DNA from: Auanema rhodensis
Taxonomy: Eukaryota > Nematoda > Chromadorea > Rhabditida > Rhabditidae
Length of the DNA stretch: 64,000 bases
Assembly (NCBI GenBank): GCA_964057225.1
Contig: OZ059896.1
Span: 4,836,001 to 4,900,000, forward strand
Reading direction: 5' to 3'
Shown here piece by piece: positions 28,501 to 43,100 of the stretch. How positions within the stretch are numbered: the first letter of the stretch is position 1; every line of letters begins with the position of its first letter. A program made the position numbers and the translations under genes. The notes under the pieces were generated by a model. It searched no databases. It saw only the letters and a list, made by a program, of their open reading frames with translations, and was not told where the DNA came from.

Positions 28501-31500
28501 TTGAAAACGTCATCTCTTTATCTTTCACGTGAAGCGAGTTACATACCAAGTGCACATCACGTGTACATTTAATTAGCATAAATTAAAGTTCACGTAAATT
28601 TCAAAGTCATGGTTACCATGAACCAATATCAATAAAAATTTGTTTTTAGACTAATATGGACATGGGGAATCTAATTTTGAAAACCGCATCTCTTTATCTT
28701 TCACGTGAAGCGAGTTACATACCAAGTGCACATCACGTGTACATTTAATTAGCATAAATTAAAGTTCACGTAAATTTCAAAGTCATGGTTACCATGCACC
28801 AATATCAATAAAAATTTGTTTTTAGACTAATATGGACATGGGGAATCTAATTTTGAAAACGTCATCTCTTTTTCTTTCACGTGAAGCGAGTTACATAAGA
28901 AGTGCACATCACGTGTACATTTAATTAGCATAAATTAAAGTTCACGTAAATTTCAAAGTCATGGTTACCATGAACCAATATCAATAAAAATTTGTTTTTA
29001 GACTAATATGGACATGGGGAATCTAATTTTGAAAACCGCATCTCTTTATCTTTCACGTGAAGCGAGTTACATACCAAGTGCACATCACGTGTACATTTAA
29101 TTAGCATAAATTAAAGTTAACGTAAATTTCAAAGTCATGGTTACCATGCACCAATATCAATAAAAATTTGTTTTTAGACTAATATGGACATGGGGAATCT
29201 AATTTTGAAAACGTCATCTCTTTATCTTTCACGTGAAGCGAGTTACATACCAAGTGCACATCACGTGTACATTTAATTAGCATAAATTAAAGTTCACGTA
29301 AATTTCAAAGTCATGGTTACCATGAACCAATATCAATAAAAATTTGTTTTTAGACTAATATGGACATGGGGAATCTAATTTTGAAAACCGCATCTCTTTA
29401 TCTTTCACGTGAAGCGAGTTACATTCCAGGTGCACATCACGTGTACATTTATTTAGCATAAATTAAAGTTCACGTAAATTTCAAAGTCATGGTTACCATG
29501 AACCAATATCAATAAAAATTTGTTTTTAGACTAATATGGACATGGGGAATCTAATTTTGCAAACCGCATCTCTTTATCTTTCACGTGAGGCGAGTTACAT
29601 ACCAACTGCACATCACGTGTACATTTAATTAGCATAAATTAAAGTTCACGTAAATTTCAAAGTCATGGTTACCATGAACCAATATCAATAAAAATTTGTT
29701 TTTAGACTAATATGGACATGGGGAATCTAATTTTGAAAACCGCATCTCTTTATCTTTCACGTGAAGCAAGTTACATACCAAGTGCACATCACGTGTACAT
29801 TTAATTAGCATAAATTAAAGTTCACGTAAATTTCAAAGTCATGGTTACCATGAACCAATATCAATAAAAATTTGTTTTTAGACTAATATGGACATGGGGA
29901 ATCTAATTTTGAAAACCGCATCTTTTTATATTTCACGTGAAGCGAGTTACATACCAAGTGCACATCACGTGTACATTTAATTAGCATAAATTAAAGTTAA
30001 CGTAAATTTCAAAGTCATGGTTACCATGCACCAATATCAATAAAAATTTGTTTTTAGACTAATATGGACATGGTGAATCTAATTTTGAAAACCGCATCTC
30101 TTTATCTTTCACGTGAAGCGAGTTACATACCAAGTGCACATCACGTGTACATTTAATTAGAATAAATTAAAGTTCACGTAAATTTCAAAGTCATGATTAC
30201 CATGAACCAATATCAATAAAAATTTGTTTTTAGACTAATATGGACATGGGGAATCTAATTTTGAAAACCGCATCTCTTTATCTTTCACGTGAAGCGAGTT
30301 ACATACCAAGTGCACATCACGTGTACATTTAATTAGCATAAATTAAAGTTCACGTAAATTTCAAAGTCATGGTTACCATGCACCAATATCAATAAAAATT
30401 TGTTTTTAGCCTAATATGGACATGGGGAATCTAATTTTGAAAACCACATCTCTTTATCTTTCACGTGAAGCGAGTTACATACCAAGTGCACATCACGTGT
30501 ACATTTAATTAGCATAAATTAAAGTTCACGTAAATTTCAAAGTCATGGTTACCATGAACCAATATCAATAAAAATTTGTTTTTAGACTAATATGGACATG
30601 AGGAATCTAATTTTGAAAACCGCATCTCTTCATCTTTCACGTGAAGCGAGTTACATACCAAGTGCACATCACGTGTACATTTAATTAGCATAAATTAAAG
30701 TTCACGTAAATTTCAAAGTCATGGTTACCATGCACCAATATCAATAAAAATTTGTTTTTAGACTAATATGGACATGGGGAATCTAATTTCGAAAACCGCA
30801 TCTCTTTATCTTTCACGTGAAGCGAGTTACATACCAAGTGCACATCACGTGTACATTCAATTAGCATAAATTATAGTTCACGTAAATTTCAAAGTCATGG
30901 TTAGCATGAACCAATATCAATAAAAATTTGTTTTTAGACTAATATGGACATGGGGAATCTAATTTTGAAAACCGCATCTCTTTATCTTTCACGTGAAGCG
31001 AGTTACATTCCAGGTGCACATCACGTGTACATTTATTTAGCATAAATTAAAGTTCACGTAAATTTCAAAGTCATGGTTACCATGAACCAATATCAATAAA
31101 AATTTGTTTTTAGACTAATATGGACATGGGGAATCTAATTTTGCAAACCGCATCTCTTTATCTTTCACGTGAAGCGAGTCACATACCAAGTGCACATCAC
31201 GTGTACATTCAATTAGCATAAATTAAAGTTCACGTAAATTTCAAAGTCATGGTTACCATGCACCAATATCAATAAAAATTTGTTTTTAGACTAATATGAA
31301 CATGGGGAATCTAATTTTGAAAACCGCATCTCTTTATCTTCCACGTGAAGCGAGTTACATACCAAGTGCACATCACGTGTACATTTAATTAGCATAAATT
31401 AAAGTTCACGTAATTTTCAAAGTCATGGTTACCATGAACCAATATCAATAAAAATTTGTTTTTAGACTAATATGGACATGGGGAATCTAATTTTGAAAAC

Positions 31501-33179
31501 CGCATCTATTTATCTTTCACGCGAAGCGAGTTACATACCAAGTGCACATCACGTGTACATTTAATTAACATAAAGTAAAGTTCACGTAAATTTCAAAATC
31601 ATGGTTACCATGAACCAATATCAATAAAAATTTGTTTTTAGACTAATATGGACATGGGGAATCTAATTTCGAAAACCGCATCTCTTTATCTTTCACGTGA
31701 AGCGAGTTACATACCAAGTGCACATCACGTGTACATTCAATTAGCATAAATTAAAGTTCACGTAATTTTCAAAGTCATGGTTACCATGCACCAATATCAA
31801 TAAAAATTTGTTTTTAGACTAATATGGACATGGGGAATCTAATTTTGAATACCGCATCTCTTTATCTTTCACGTGAAGCGAGTTACATACCAAGTGCACA
31901 TCACGTGTACATTTAATTAGCATAAATTAAAGTTCACTTAAATTTCAAAGTCATGGTTACCATGCATCAATATCAATAAAATTTTGTTTTTAGACTAATA
32001 TGGACATGGGGAATCTAATTTTGAAAACCGCATCTCTTTATCTTTCACGTGAAGCGAGTTACATACCAAGTGCACATCACGTGTACATTTAATTAGCATA
32101 AATTAAAGTTCACGTAAATTTCAAAGTCATGGTTAGCATGAACCAATATCAATAAAAATTTGTTTTTAGACTAATATGGACATGGGGAATCTAATTTTGA
32201 AAACGTCATCTCTTTATCTTTCACGTGAAGCGAGTTACATACCAAGTGCACATCACGTGTACATTTAATTAGCATAAATTAAAGTTCACGTAAATTTCAA
32301 AGTCATGGTTACCATGAACCAATATCAATAAAAATTTGTTTTTAGACTAATATGGACATGGGGAATCTAATTTTGAAAACCGCATCTCTTTATCTTTCAC
32401 GTGAAGCGAGTTACATACCAAGTGCACATCACGTGTACATTTAATTAGCATAAATTAAAGTTCACGTAAATTTCAAAGTCATGGTTACCATGCACCAATA
32501 TCAATAAAAATTTGTTTTTAGACTAATATGGACATGGGGAATCTAATTTTGAAAACGTCATCTCTTTATCTTTCACGTGAAGCGAGTTACATACCAAGTG
32601 CACATCACGTGTACATTTAATTAGCATAAATTAAAGTTCACGTAAATTTCAAAGTCATGGTTACCATGAACCAATATCAATAAAAATTTGTTTTTAGACT
32701 AATATGGACATGGGGAATCTAATTTTGAAAACCGCATCTCTTTATCTTTCACGTGAAGCGAGTTACATACCAAGTGCACATCACGTGTACATTTAATTAG
32801 CATAAATTAAAGTTCACGTAAATTTCAAAGTCATGGTTACCATGCACCAATATCAATAAAAATTCGTTTTTCGACTAATATGGACATGGGGAATCTAATT
32901 TCGAAAACCGCATCTCTTTATCTTTCACGTGAAGCGAGTTACATACCAAGTGCACATCACGTGTACATTCAATTAGCATAAATTAAAGTTCACGTAAATT
33001 TCAAAGTCATGATTACCATACACCAATATCAATAAAAATTTGTTTTTAGACTAATATGGACATGGGGAATCTAATTTTGAAAACCGCATCTCTTTATCTT
33101 TCATGTGAAGCGAGTTACATTCCAGGTGCACATCACGTGTACATTTATTTAGCATAAATTAAAGTTCACGTAAATTTCA

Positions 33180-36100
33180 AAGTCATGGTTACCATGAACC
33201 AATATCAATAAAAATTTGTTTTTAGACTAATATGGACATGGGGAATCTAATTTTGCAAACCGCATCTCTTTATCTTTCACGTGAGGCGAGTTACATACCA
33301 AGTGCACATCACGTGTACATTTAATTAGCATAAATTAAAGTTCACGTAAATTTCAAAGTCATGGTTACCATGAACCAATATCAATAAAAATTTGTTTTTA
33401 GACTAATATGGACATGGGGAATCTAATTTTGAAAACCGCATCTCTTTATCTTTCACGTGAAGCGAAATACATACCAAGTGCACATCACGTGTACATTTAA
33501 TTAGCATAAATTAAAGTTCACGTAAATTTCAAAGTCATGGTTACCATGCACCAATATCAATAAAAATTTGTTTTTAGACTAATATGGACATGGGGAATCT
33601 AATTTCGAAAACCGCATCTCTTTATCTTTCACGTGAAGCGAGTTACATACCAAGTGCACATCACGTGTACATTCAATTAGCATAAATTATAGTTCACGTA
33701 AATTTCAAAGTCATGGTTAGCATGAACCAATATCAATAAAAATTTGTTTTTAGACTAATATGGACATGGGGAATCTAATTTTGAAAACCGCATCTCTTTA
33801 TCTTTCACGTGAAGCGAGTTACATTCCAGGTGCACATCACGTGTACATTTATTTAGCATAAATTAAAGTTCACGTAAATTTCAAAGTCATGGTTACCATG
33901 AACCAATATCAATAAAAATTTGTTTTTAGACTAATATGGACATGGGGAATCTAATTTTGCAAACCGCATCTCTTTATCTTTCACGTGAAGCGAGTCACAT
34001 ACCAAGTGCACATCACGTGTACATTCAATTAGCATAAATTAAAGTTCACGTAAATTTCAAAGTCATGGTTACCATGCACCAATATCAATAAAAATTTGTT
34101 TTTAGACTAATATGAACATGGGGAATCTAATTTTGAAAACCGCATCTCTTTATCTTCCACGTGAAGCGAGTTACATACCAAGTGCACATCACGTGTACAT
34201 TTAATTAGCATAAATTAAAGTTCACGTAATTTTCAAAGTCATGGTTACCATGAACCAATATCAATAAAAATTTGTTTTTAGACTAATATGGACATGGGGA
34301 ATCTAATTTTGAAAACCGCATCTATTTATCTTTCACGCGAAGCGAGTTACATACCAAGTGCACATCACGTGTACATTTAATTAGCATAAAGTAAAGTTCA
34401 CGTAAATTTCAAAATCATGGTTACCATGAACCAATATCAATAAAAATTTGTTTTTAGACTAATATGGACATGGGGAATCTAATTTCGAAAACCGCATCTC
34501 TTTATCTTTCACGTGAAGCGAGTTACATACCAAGTGCACATCACGTGTACATTCAATTAGCATAAATTAAAGTTCACGTAATTTTCAAAGTCATGGTTAC
34601 CATGCACCAATATCAATAAAAATTTGTTTTTAGACTAATATGGACATGGGGAATCTAATTTTGAATACCGCATCTCTTTATCTTTCACGTGAAGCGAGTT
34701 ACATACCAAGTGCACATCACGTGTACATTTAATTAGCATAAATTAAAGTTCACTTAAATTTCAAAGTCATGGTTACCATGCATCAATATCAATAAAATTT
34801 TGTTTTTAGACTAATATGGACATGGGGAATCTAATTTTGAAAACCGCATCTCTTTATCTTTCACGTGAAGCGAGTTACATACCAAGTGCACATCACGTGT
34901 ACATTTAATTAGCATAAATTAAAGTTCACGTAAATTTCAAAGTCATGGTTAGCATGAACCAATATCAATAAAAATTTGTTTTTAGACTAATATGGACATG
35001 GGGAATCTAATTTTGAAAACGTCATCTCTTTATCTTTCACGTGAAGCGAGTTACATACCAAGTGCACATCACGTGTACATTTAATTAGCATAAATTAAAG
35101 TTCACGTAAATTTCAAAGTCATGGTTACCATGAACCAATATCAATAAAAATTTGTTTTTAGACTAATATGGACATGGGGAATCTAATTTTGCAAACCGCA
35201 TCTCTTTATCTTTCACGTGAGGCGAGTTACATACCAAGTGCACATCACGTGTACATTTAATTAGCATAAATTAAAGTTCACGTAAATTTCAAAGTCATGG
35301 TTACCATGAACCAATATCAATAAAAATTTGTTTTTAGACTAATATGGACATGGGGAATCTAATTTTGAAAACCGCATCTCTTTATCTTTCACGTGAAGCG
35401 AAATACATACCAAGTGCACATCACGTGTACATTTAATTAGCATAAATTAAAGTTCACGTAAATTTCAAAGTCATGGTTACCATGCACCAATATCAATAAA
35501 AATTTGTTTTTAGACTAATATGGACATGGGGAATCTAATTTCGAAAACCGCATCTCTTTATCTTTCACGTGAAGCGAGTTACATACCAAGTGCACATCAC
35601 GTGTACATTCAATTAGCATAAATTATAGTTCACGTAAATTTCAAAGTCATGGTTAGCATGAACCAATATCAATAAAAATTTGTTTTTAGACTAATATGGA
35701 CATGGGGAATCTAATTTTGAAAACCGCATCTCTTTATCTTTCACGTGAAGCGAGTTACATTCCAGGTGCACATCACGTGTACATTTATTTAGCATAAATT
35801 AAAGTTCACGTAAATTTCAAAGTCATGGTTACCATGAACCAATATCAATAAAAATTTGTTTTTAGACTAATATGGACATGGGGAATCTAATTTTGCAAAC
35901 CGCATCTCTTTATCTTTCACGTGAAGCGAGTCACATACCAAGTGCACATCACGTGTACATTCAATTAGCATAAATTAAAGTTCACGTAAATTTCAAAGTC
36001 ATGGTTACCATGCACCAATATCAATAAAAATTTGTTTTTAGACTAATATGAACATGGGGAATCTAATTTTGAAAACCGCATCTCTTTATCTTCCACGTGA

Positions 36101-37120
36101 AGCGAGTTACATACCAAGTGCACATCACGTGTACATTTAATTAGCATAAATTAAAGTTCACGTAATTTTCAAAGTCATGGTTACCATGAACCAATATCAA
36201 TAAAAATTTGTTTTTAGACTAATATGGACATGGGGAATCTAATTTTGAAAACCGCATCTATTTATCTTTCACGCGAAGCGAGTTACATACCAAGTGCACA
36301 TCACGTGTACATTTAATTAGCATAAAGTAAAGTTCACGTAAATTTCAAAATCATGGTTACCATGAACCAATATCAATAAAAATTTGTTTTTAGACTAATA
36401 TGGACATGGGGAATCTAATTTCGAAAACCGCATCTCTTTATCTTTCACGTGAAGCGAGTTACATACCAAGTGCACATCACGTGTACATTCAATTAGCATA
36501 AATTAAAGTTCACGTAATTTTCAAAGTCATGGTTACCATGCACCAATATCAATAAAAATTTGTTTTTAGACTAATATGGACATGGGGAATCTAATTTTGA
36601 ATACCGCATCTCTTTATCTTTCACGTGAAGCGAGTTACATACCAAGTGCACATCACGTGTACATTTAATTAGCATAAATTAAAGTTCACTTAAATTTCAA
36701 AGTCATGGTTACCATGCATCAATATCAATAAAATTTTGTTTTTAGACTAATATGGACATGGGGAATCTAATTTTGAAAACCGCATCTCTTTATCTTTCAC
36801 GTGAAGCGAGTTACATACCAAGTGCACATCACGTGTACATTTAATTAGCATAAATTAAAGTTCACGTAAATTTCAAAGTCATGGTTAGCATGAACCAATA
36901 TCAATAAAAATTTGTTTTTAGACTAATATGGACATGGGGAATCTAATTTTGAAAACGTCATCTCTTTATCTTTCACGTGAAGCGAGTTACATACCAAGTG
37001 CACATCACGTGTACATTTAATTAGCATAAATTAAAGTTCACGTAAATTTCAAAGTCATGGTTACCATGAACCAATATCAATAAAAATTTGTTTTTAGACT
37101 AATATGGACATGGGGAATCT
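33180..37120 (-). repeat. Tandem duplication of an 11-monomer block (right)
   Basis: Two adjacent blocks offset by 1,936 bp share GCGAAATAC (33,464/35,400), ATTATAGTTC (33,688/35,624), the CTATTTATC/ACGCGAAG monomer (about 34,321/36,257) and GAAAACGTC (about 35,019/36,955). The match fails upstream at 33,119 (TTCCAGG) and downstream at about 35,190, where GCAAACC in one copy meets GAAAACC in the other. The same block also resembles the stretch 2,816 bp (16 monomers) earlier, as with 30,872/33,688 and about 32,203/35,019. This nested set accounts for the +16 monomers of the right arm relative to the left. Confidence 0.82.
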
Positions 37121-40100
37121 AATTTTGAAAACCGCATCTCTTTATCTTTCACGTGAAGCGAGTTACATACCAAGTGCACATCACGTGTACATTTAATTAG
37201 CATAAATTAAAGTTCACGTAAATTTCAAAGTCATGGTTACCATGCACCAATATCAATAAAAATTTGTTTTTAGACTAATATGGACATGGGGAATCTAATT
37301 TTGAAAACGTCATCTCTTTATCTTTCACGTGAAGCGAGTTACATACCAAGTGCACATCACGTGTACATTTAATTAGCATAAATTAAAGTTCACGTAAATT
37401 TCAAAGTCATGGTTACCATGAACCAATATCAATAAAAATTTGTTTTTAGACTAATATGGACATGGGGAATCTAATTTTGAAAACCGCATCTCTTTATCTT
37501 TCACGTGAAGCGAGTTACATACCAAGTGCACATCACGTGTACATTTAATTAGCATAAATTAAAGTTCACGTAAATTTCAAAGTCATGGTTACCATGCACC
37601 AATATCAATAAAAATTCGTTTTTCGACTAATATGGACATGGGGAATCTAATTTCGAAAACCGCATCTCTTTATCTTTCACGTGAAGCGAGTTACATACCA
37701 AGTGCACATCACGTGTACATTCAATTAGCATAAATTAAAGTTCACGTAAATTTCAAAGTCATGATTACCATACACCAATATCAATAAAAATTTGTTTTTA
37801 GACTAATATGGACATGGGGAATCTAATTTTGAAAACCGCATCTCTTTATCTTTCATGTGAAGCGAGTTACATTCCAGGTGCACATCACGTGTACATTTAT
37901 TTAGCATAAATTAAAGTTCACGTAAATTTCAAAGTCATGGTTACCATGAACCAATATCAATAAAAATTTGTTTTTAGACTAATATGGACATGGGGAATCT
38001 AATTTTGCAAACCGCATCTCTTTATCTTTCACGTGAGGCGAGTTACATACCAAGTGCACATCACGTGTACATTTAATTAGCATAAATTAAAGTTCACGTA
38101 AATTTCAAAGTCATGGTTACCATGAACCAATATCAATAAAAATTTGTTTTTAGACTAATATGGACATGGGGAATCTAATTTTGAAAACCGCATCTCTTTA
38201 TCTTTCACGTGAAGCGAAATACATACCAAGTGCACATCACGTGTACATTTAATTAGCATAAATTAAAGTTCACGTAAATTTCAAAGTCATGGTTACCATG
38301 AACCAATATCAATAAAAATTTGTTTTTAGACTAATATGGACATGGGGAATCTAATTTTGAAAACCGCATCTCTTTATATTTCACGTGAAGCGAGTTACAT
38401 ACCAAGTGCACATCACGTGTACATTTAATTAGCATAAATTAAAGTTCACGTAAATTTCAAAGTCATGGTTACCATGCACCAATATCAATAAAAATTTGTT
38501 TTTAGACTAATATGGACATGGTGAATCTAATTTTGAAAACCGCATCTCTTTATCTTTCACGTGAAGCGAGTTACATACCAAGTGCACATCACGTGTACAT
38601 TTAATTAGAATAAATTAAAGTTCACGTAAATTTCAAAGTCATGATTACCATGAACCAATATCAATAAAAATTTGTTTTTAGACTAATATGGACATGGGGA
38701 ATCTAATTTTGAAAACCGCATCTCTTTATCTTTCACGTGAAGCGAGTTACATACCAAGTGCACATCACGTGTACATTTAATTAGCATAAATTAAAGTTCA
38801 CGTAAATTTCAAAGTCATGGTTACCATGCACCAATATCAATAAAAATTTGTTTTTAGACTAATATGGACATGGGGAATCTAATTTTGAAAACGTCATCTC
38901 TTTATCTTTCACGTGAAGCGAGTTACATACCAAGTGCACATCACGTGTACATTTAATTAGCATAAATTAAAGTTCACGTAAATTTCAAAGTCATGGTTAC
39001 CATGCACCAATATCAATAAAATTTTGTTTTTAGACTAATATGGACATGGGGAATCTAATTATGAAAACCGCATCTCTTTATCTTTCACGTGAAGCGAGTT
39101 ACATACCAAGTGCACATCACGTGTACATTTAATTAGCATAAATTAAAGTTCACGTAAATTTCAAAGTCATGGTTACCATGAACCAATATCAATAAAAATT
39201 TGTTTTTAGACTAATATGGACATGGGGAATCTAATTTTGAAAACCGCATCTCTTTATCTTTCACGTGAAGCGAGTTACATACCAAGTGCACATCACGTGT
39301 ACATTTAATTAGCATAAATTAAAGTTCACGTAAATTTCAAAGTCATGGTTACCATGCACCAATATCAATAAAAATTTGTTTTTAGACTAATATGGACATG
39401 GGGAATCTAATTTCGAAAACCGCATCTCTTTATCTTTCACGTGAAGCGAGTTACATACCAAGTGCACATCACGTGTACATTCAATTAGCATAAATTAAAG
39501 TTCACGTAAATTTCAAAGTCATGGTTAGCATGAACCAATATCAATAAAAATTTGTTTTTAGACTAATATGGACATGGGGAATCTAATTTTGAAAACCGCA
39601 TCTCTTTATCTTTCACGTGAAGCGAGTTACATTCCAGGTGCACATCACGTGTACATTTATTTAGCATAAATTAAAGTTCACGTAAATTTCAAAGTCATGG
39701 TTACCATGAACCAATATCAATAAAAATTTGTTTTTAGACTAATATGGACATGGGGAATCTAATTTTGCAAACCGCATCTCTTTATCTTTCACGTGAAGCG
39801 AGTCACATACCAAGTGCACATCACGTGTACATTCAATTAGCATAAATTAAAGTTCACGTAAATTTCAAAGTCATGGTTACCATGCACCAATATCAATAAA
39901 AATTTGTTTTTAGACTAATATGAACATGGGGAATCTAATTTTGAAAACCGCATCTCTTTATCTTCCACGTGAAGCGAGTTACATACCAAGTGCACATCAC
40001 GTGTACATTTAATTAGCATAAATTAAAGTTCACGTAATTTTCAAAGTCATGGTTACCATGAACCAATATCAATAAAAATTTGTTTTTAGACTAATATGGA

Positions 40101-43100
40101 CATGGGGAATCTAATTTTGAAAACCGCATCTATTTATCTTTCACGCGAAGCGAGTTACATACCAAGTGCACATCACGTGTACATTTAATTAGCATAAAGT
40201 AAAGTTCACGTAAATTTCAAAATCATGGTTACCATGAACCAATATCAATAAAAATTTGTTTTTAGACTCATATGGACATGGGGAATCTAATTTTGAAAAC
40301 CGCATCTCGTTATCTTTCACGTGAGGCGAGTTACATACCAAGTGCACATCACGTGTACATTTAATTAGCATAAGTTAAAGTTCACGTAAATTTCAAAGTC
40401 ATGGTTACCATGCACCAATATCAATAAAAATTTGTTTTTAGACTAATATGGACATGGGGAATCTAATTTTGAAAACCGCATCTCTTTATCTTTCACGTGA
40501 AGCGAGTTACATACCAAGTGCACATCACGTGTACATTTAATTAGCATAAATTAAAGTTCACTTAAATCTCAAAGTCATGGTTACCATGCATCAATATCAA
40601 TCAAATTTTGTTTTTAGACTAATATGGACATGGGGAATCTAATTTTGAAAACCGCATCTCTTTATCTTTCACGTGAAGCGAGTTACATACCAAGTGCACA
40701 TCACGTGTACATTTAATTAGCATAAATTAAAGTTCACATAAATTTCAAACTCATGGTTACCATGCACCAATATCAATAAAAATTTGTTTTTAGACTAATA
40801 TGGACATGGGGAATCTAATTTTGAAAAACGCATCTCTTTATCTTTCACGTGAAGCGAGTTACATACCAAGTGCACATCACGTGTACATTTAATTAGCATA
40901 AATTAAAGTTCACGTAAATTTCAAAGTCATGGTTACCATGCACCAATATCAATAAAATTTTGTTTTTAGACTAATATGGACATGGGGAATCTAATTTTGA
41001 AAACCGCATCTCTTTATCTTTCACGTGAAGCGAGTTACATACCAAGTGCACATCACGTGTACATTTAATTAGCATAAATTAAAGTTCACGTAAATTTCAA
41101 ACTCATGGTTACCATGAACCAATATCAATAAAAATTTGTTTTTAGACTAATATGGACATGGAGAATCTAATTATGAAAACCGCATCTCTTTATCTTTCAC
41201 GTGAAGCGAGTTACATACCAAGTGCACATCACGTGTACATTTAATTAGCATAAATTAAAGTTCACGTAAATTTCAAAGTCATGGTTACCATGCACCAATA
41301 TCAATAAAATTTTGTTTTTAGACTAATATGGACATGGGGAATCTAATTTTGAAAACCGCATCTCTTTATTTTTCACGTGAAGCGAGTTACATACCAAGTG
41401 CACATCACGTGTACATTTAATTAGCATAAATTAAAGTTCACGTAAATTTCAAAGTCATGGTTACCATGCACCAATATCAATGAAATTTTGTTTTTAGACT
41501 AATATGGACATGGGGAATCTAATTTTGAAAACCGCATCTCTTTATCTTTCACGTGAAGCGAGTTACATACCAAGTGCACATCACGTGTACATTTAATTAG
41601 CATAAATTAAAGTTCACGTAAACTTCAAACTCATGGTTACCATACACCAATATCAATAAAAATTTGTTTTTAGAGTAATATGGACATGGAGAATCTATTT
41701 TTAAAAACCGCATCTCTTTATCTTTCACGTGAATCGAGTTACATACCAAGTGCACATCACGTGTACATTTAATTAGCATAAATTAAAGTTCACGTAAATT
41801 TCAAACTCATGGTTACCATGCACCAATATCAATAAAAATTTGTTTTTAGACTAATATGGACATGGAGAATCTAATTTTGAAAACCGCATCTCTTTATCTT
41901 TCACGTGAAGCGAGTTACATACCAAGTGCACATCACGTGTACATTTAATTAGCATAAATTAAAGTTCACGTAAATTTCAAACTCATGGTTACCATGCACC
42001 AATATCAATAAAAATTTGTTTTTAGAGTAATATGGACATGGAGAATCTATTTTTAAAAACCGCATCTCTTTATCTTTCACGTGAATCGAGTTACATACCA
42101 AGTGCACATCACGTGTACATTTAATTAGCATAAATTAAAGTTCACGTAAATTTCAAACTCATGGTTACCATGCACCAATATCAATACAATTTTGTTTTTA
42201 GACTAATATGGACATGGGGAATCTAATTTTGAAAACCGCATCTCTTTATCTTTCACGTGAAGCGAGTTACATACCAAGTGCACATCACGTGTACATTTAA
42301 TTAGCATAAATTAAAGTTCACTTAAATTTCAAAGTCATGGTTACCATGCACCAATATCAATAAAAATTTGTTTTTAGACTAATATGGACATGGGGAATCT
42401 AATTTTCAAAACCGCATCTCTTTATCTTTCACGTGAAGCGAGTTACATACCAAGTGCACATCACGTGTACATTTAATTAGCATAAATTAAAGTTCACTTA
42501 AATTTCAAAGTCATGGTTACCATGCATCAATATCAATAAAATTTTGTTTTTAGACTAATATGGACATGGGGAATCTAATTTTGAATACCGCATCTCTTTA
42601 TCTTTCACGTGAAGCGAGTTACATACCAAGTGCACATCACGTGTACATTTAATTAGCATAAATTAAAGTTCACGTAAATTTCAAAGTCATGGTTAGCATG
42701 AACCAATATCAATAAAAATTTGTTTTTAGACTAATATGGACATGGGGAATCTAATTTTGAAAACGTCATCTCTTTATCTTTCACGTGAAGCGAGTTACAT
42801 ACCAAGTGCACATCACGTGTACATTTAATTAGCATAAATTAAAGTTCACGTAAATTTCAAAGTCATGGTTACCATGAACCAATATCAATAAAAATTTGTT
42901 TTTAGACTAATATGGACATGGGGAATCTAATTTTGAAAACCGCATCTCTTTATCTTTCACGTGAAGCGAGTTACATACCAAGTGCACATCACGTGTACAT
43001 TTAATTAGCATAAATTAAAGTTCACGTAAATTTCAAAGTCATGGTTACCATGCACCAATATCAATAAAAATTTGTTTTTAGACTAATATGGACATGGGGA

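Larger units (their letters stand above)
13200..40570. repeat. Core satellite subfamily spanning the junction
   Basis: Core monomers mostly carry GACTTTG, GATTCCCC, AAATTTTTATTG and often GGTTCATGG. Recurrent private variants are GTTTGCAAAATT, CACCTGGAATG, CTTCGCGTG with AAATAG, GTGGAAGAT with CATGTTCATA, and TTTCGAAATT. The block is bounded symmetrically by one unusual monomer near 13,169-13,205 (AATTTGATTG, GAGATTTAAG), mirrored at about 40,566-40,606. It is flanked on both sides by the outer subfamily (GAGTTTG, GATTCTCC, AAATTTTATTG). This gives a layered array with the strand switch near its middle. Confidence 0.82.
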
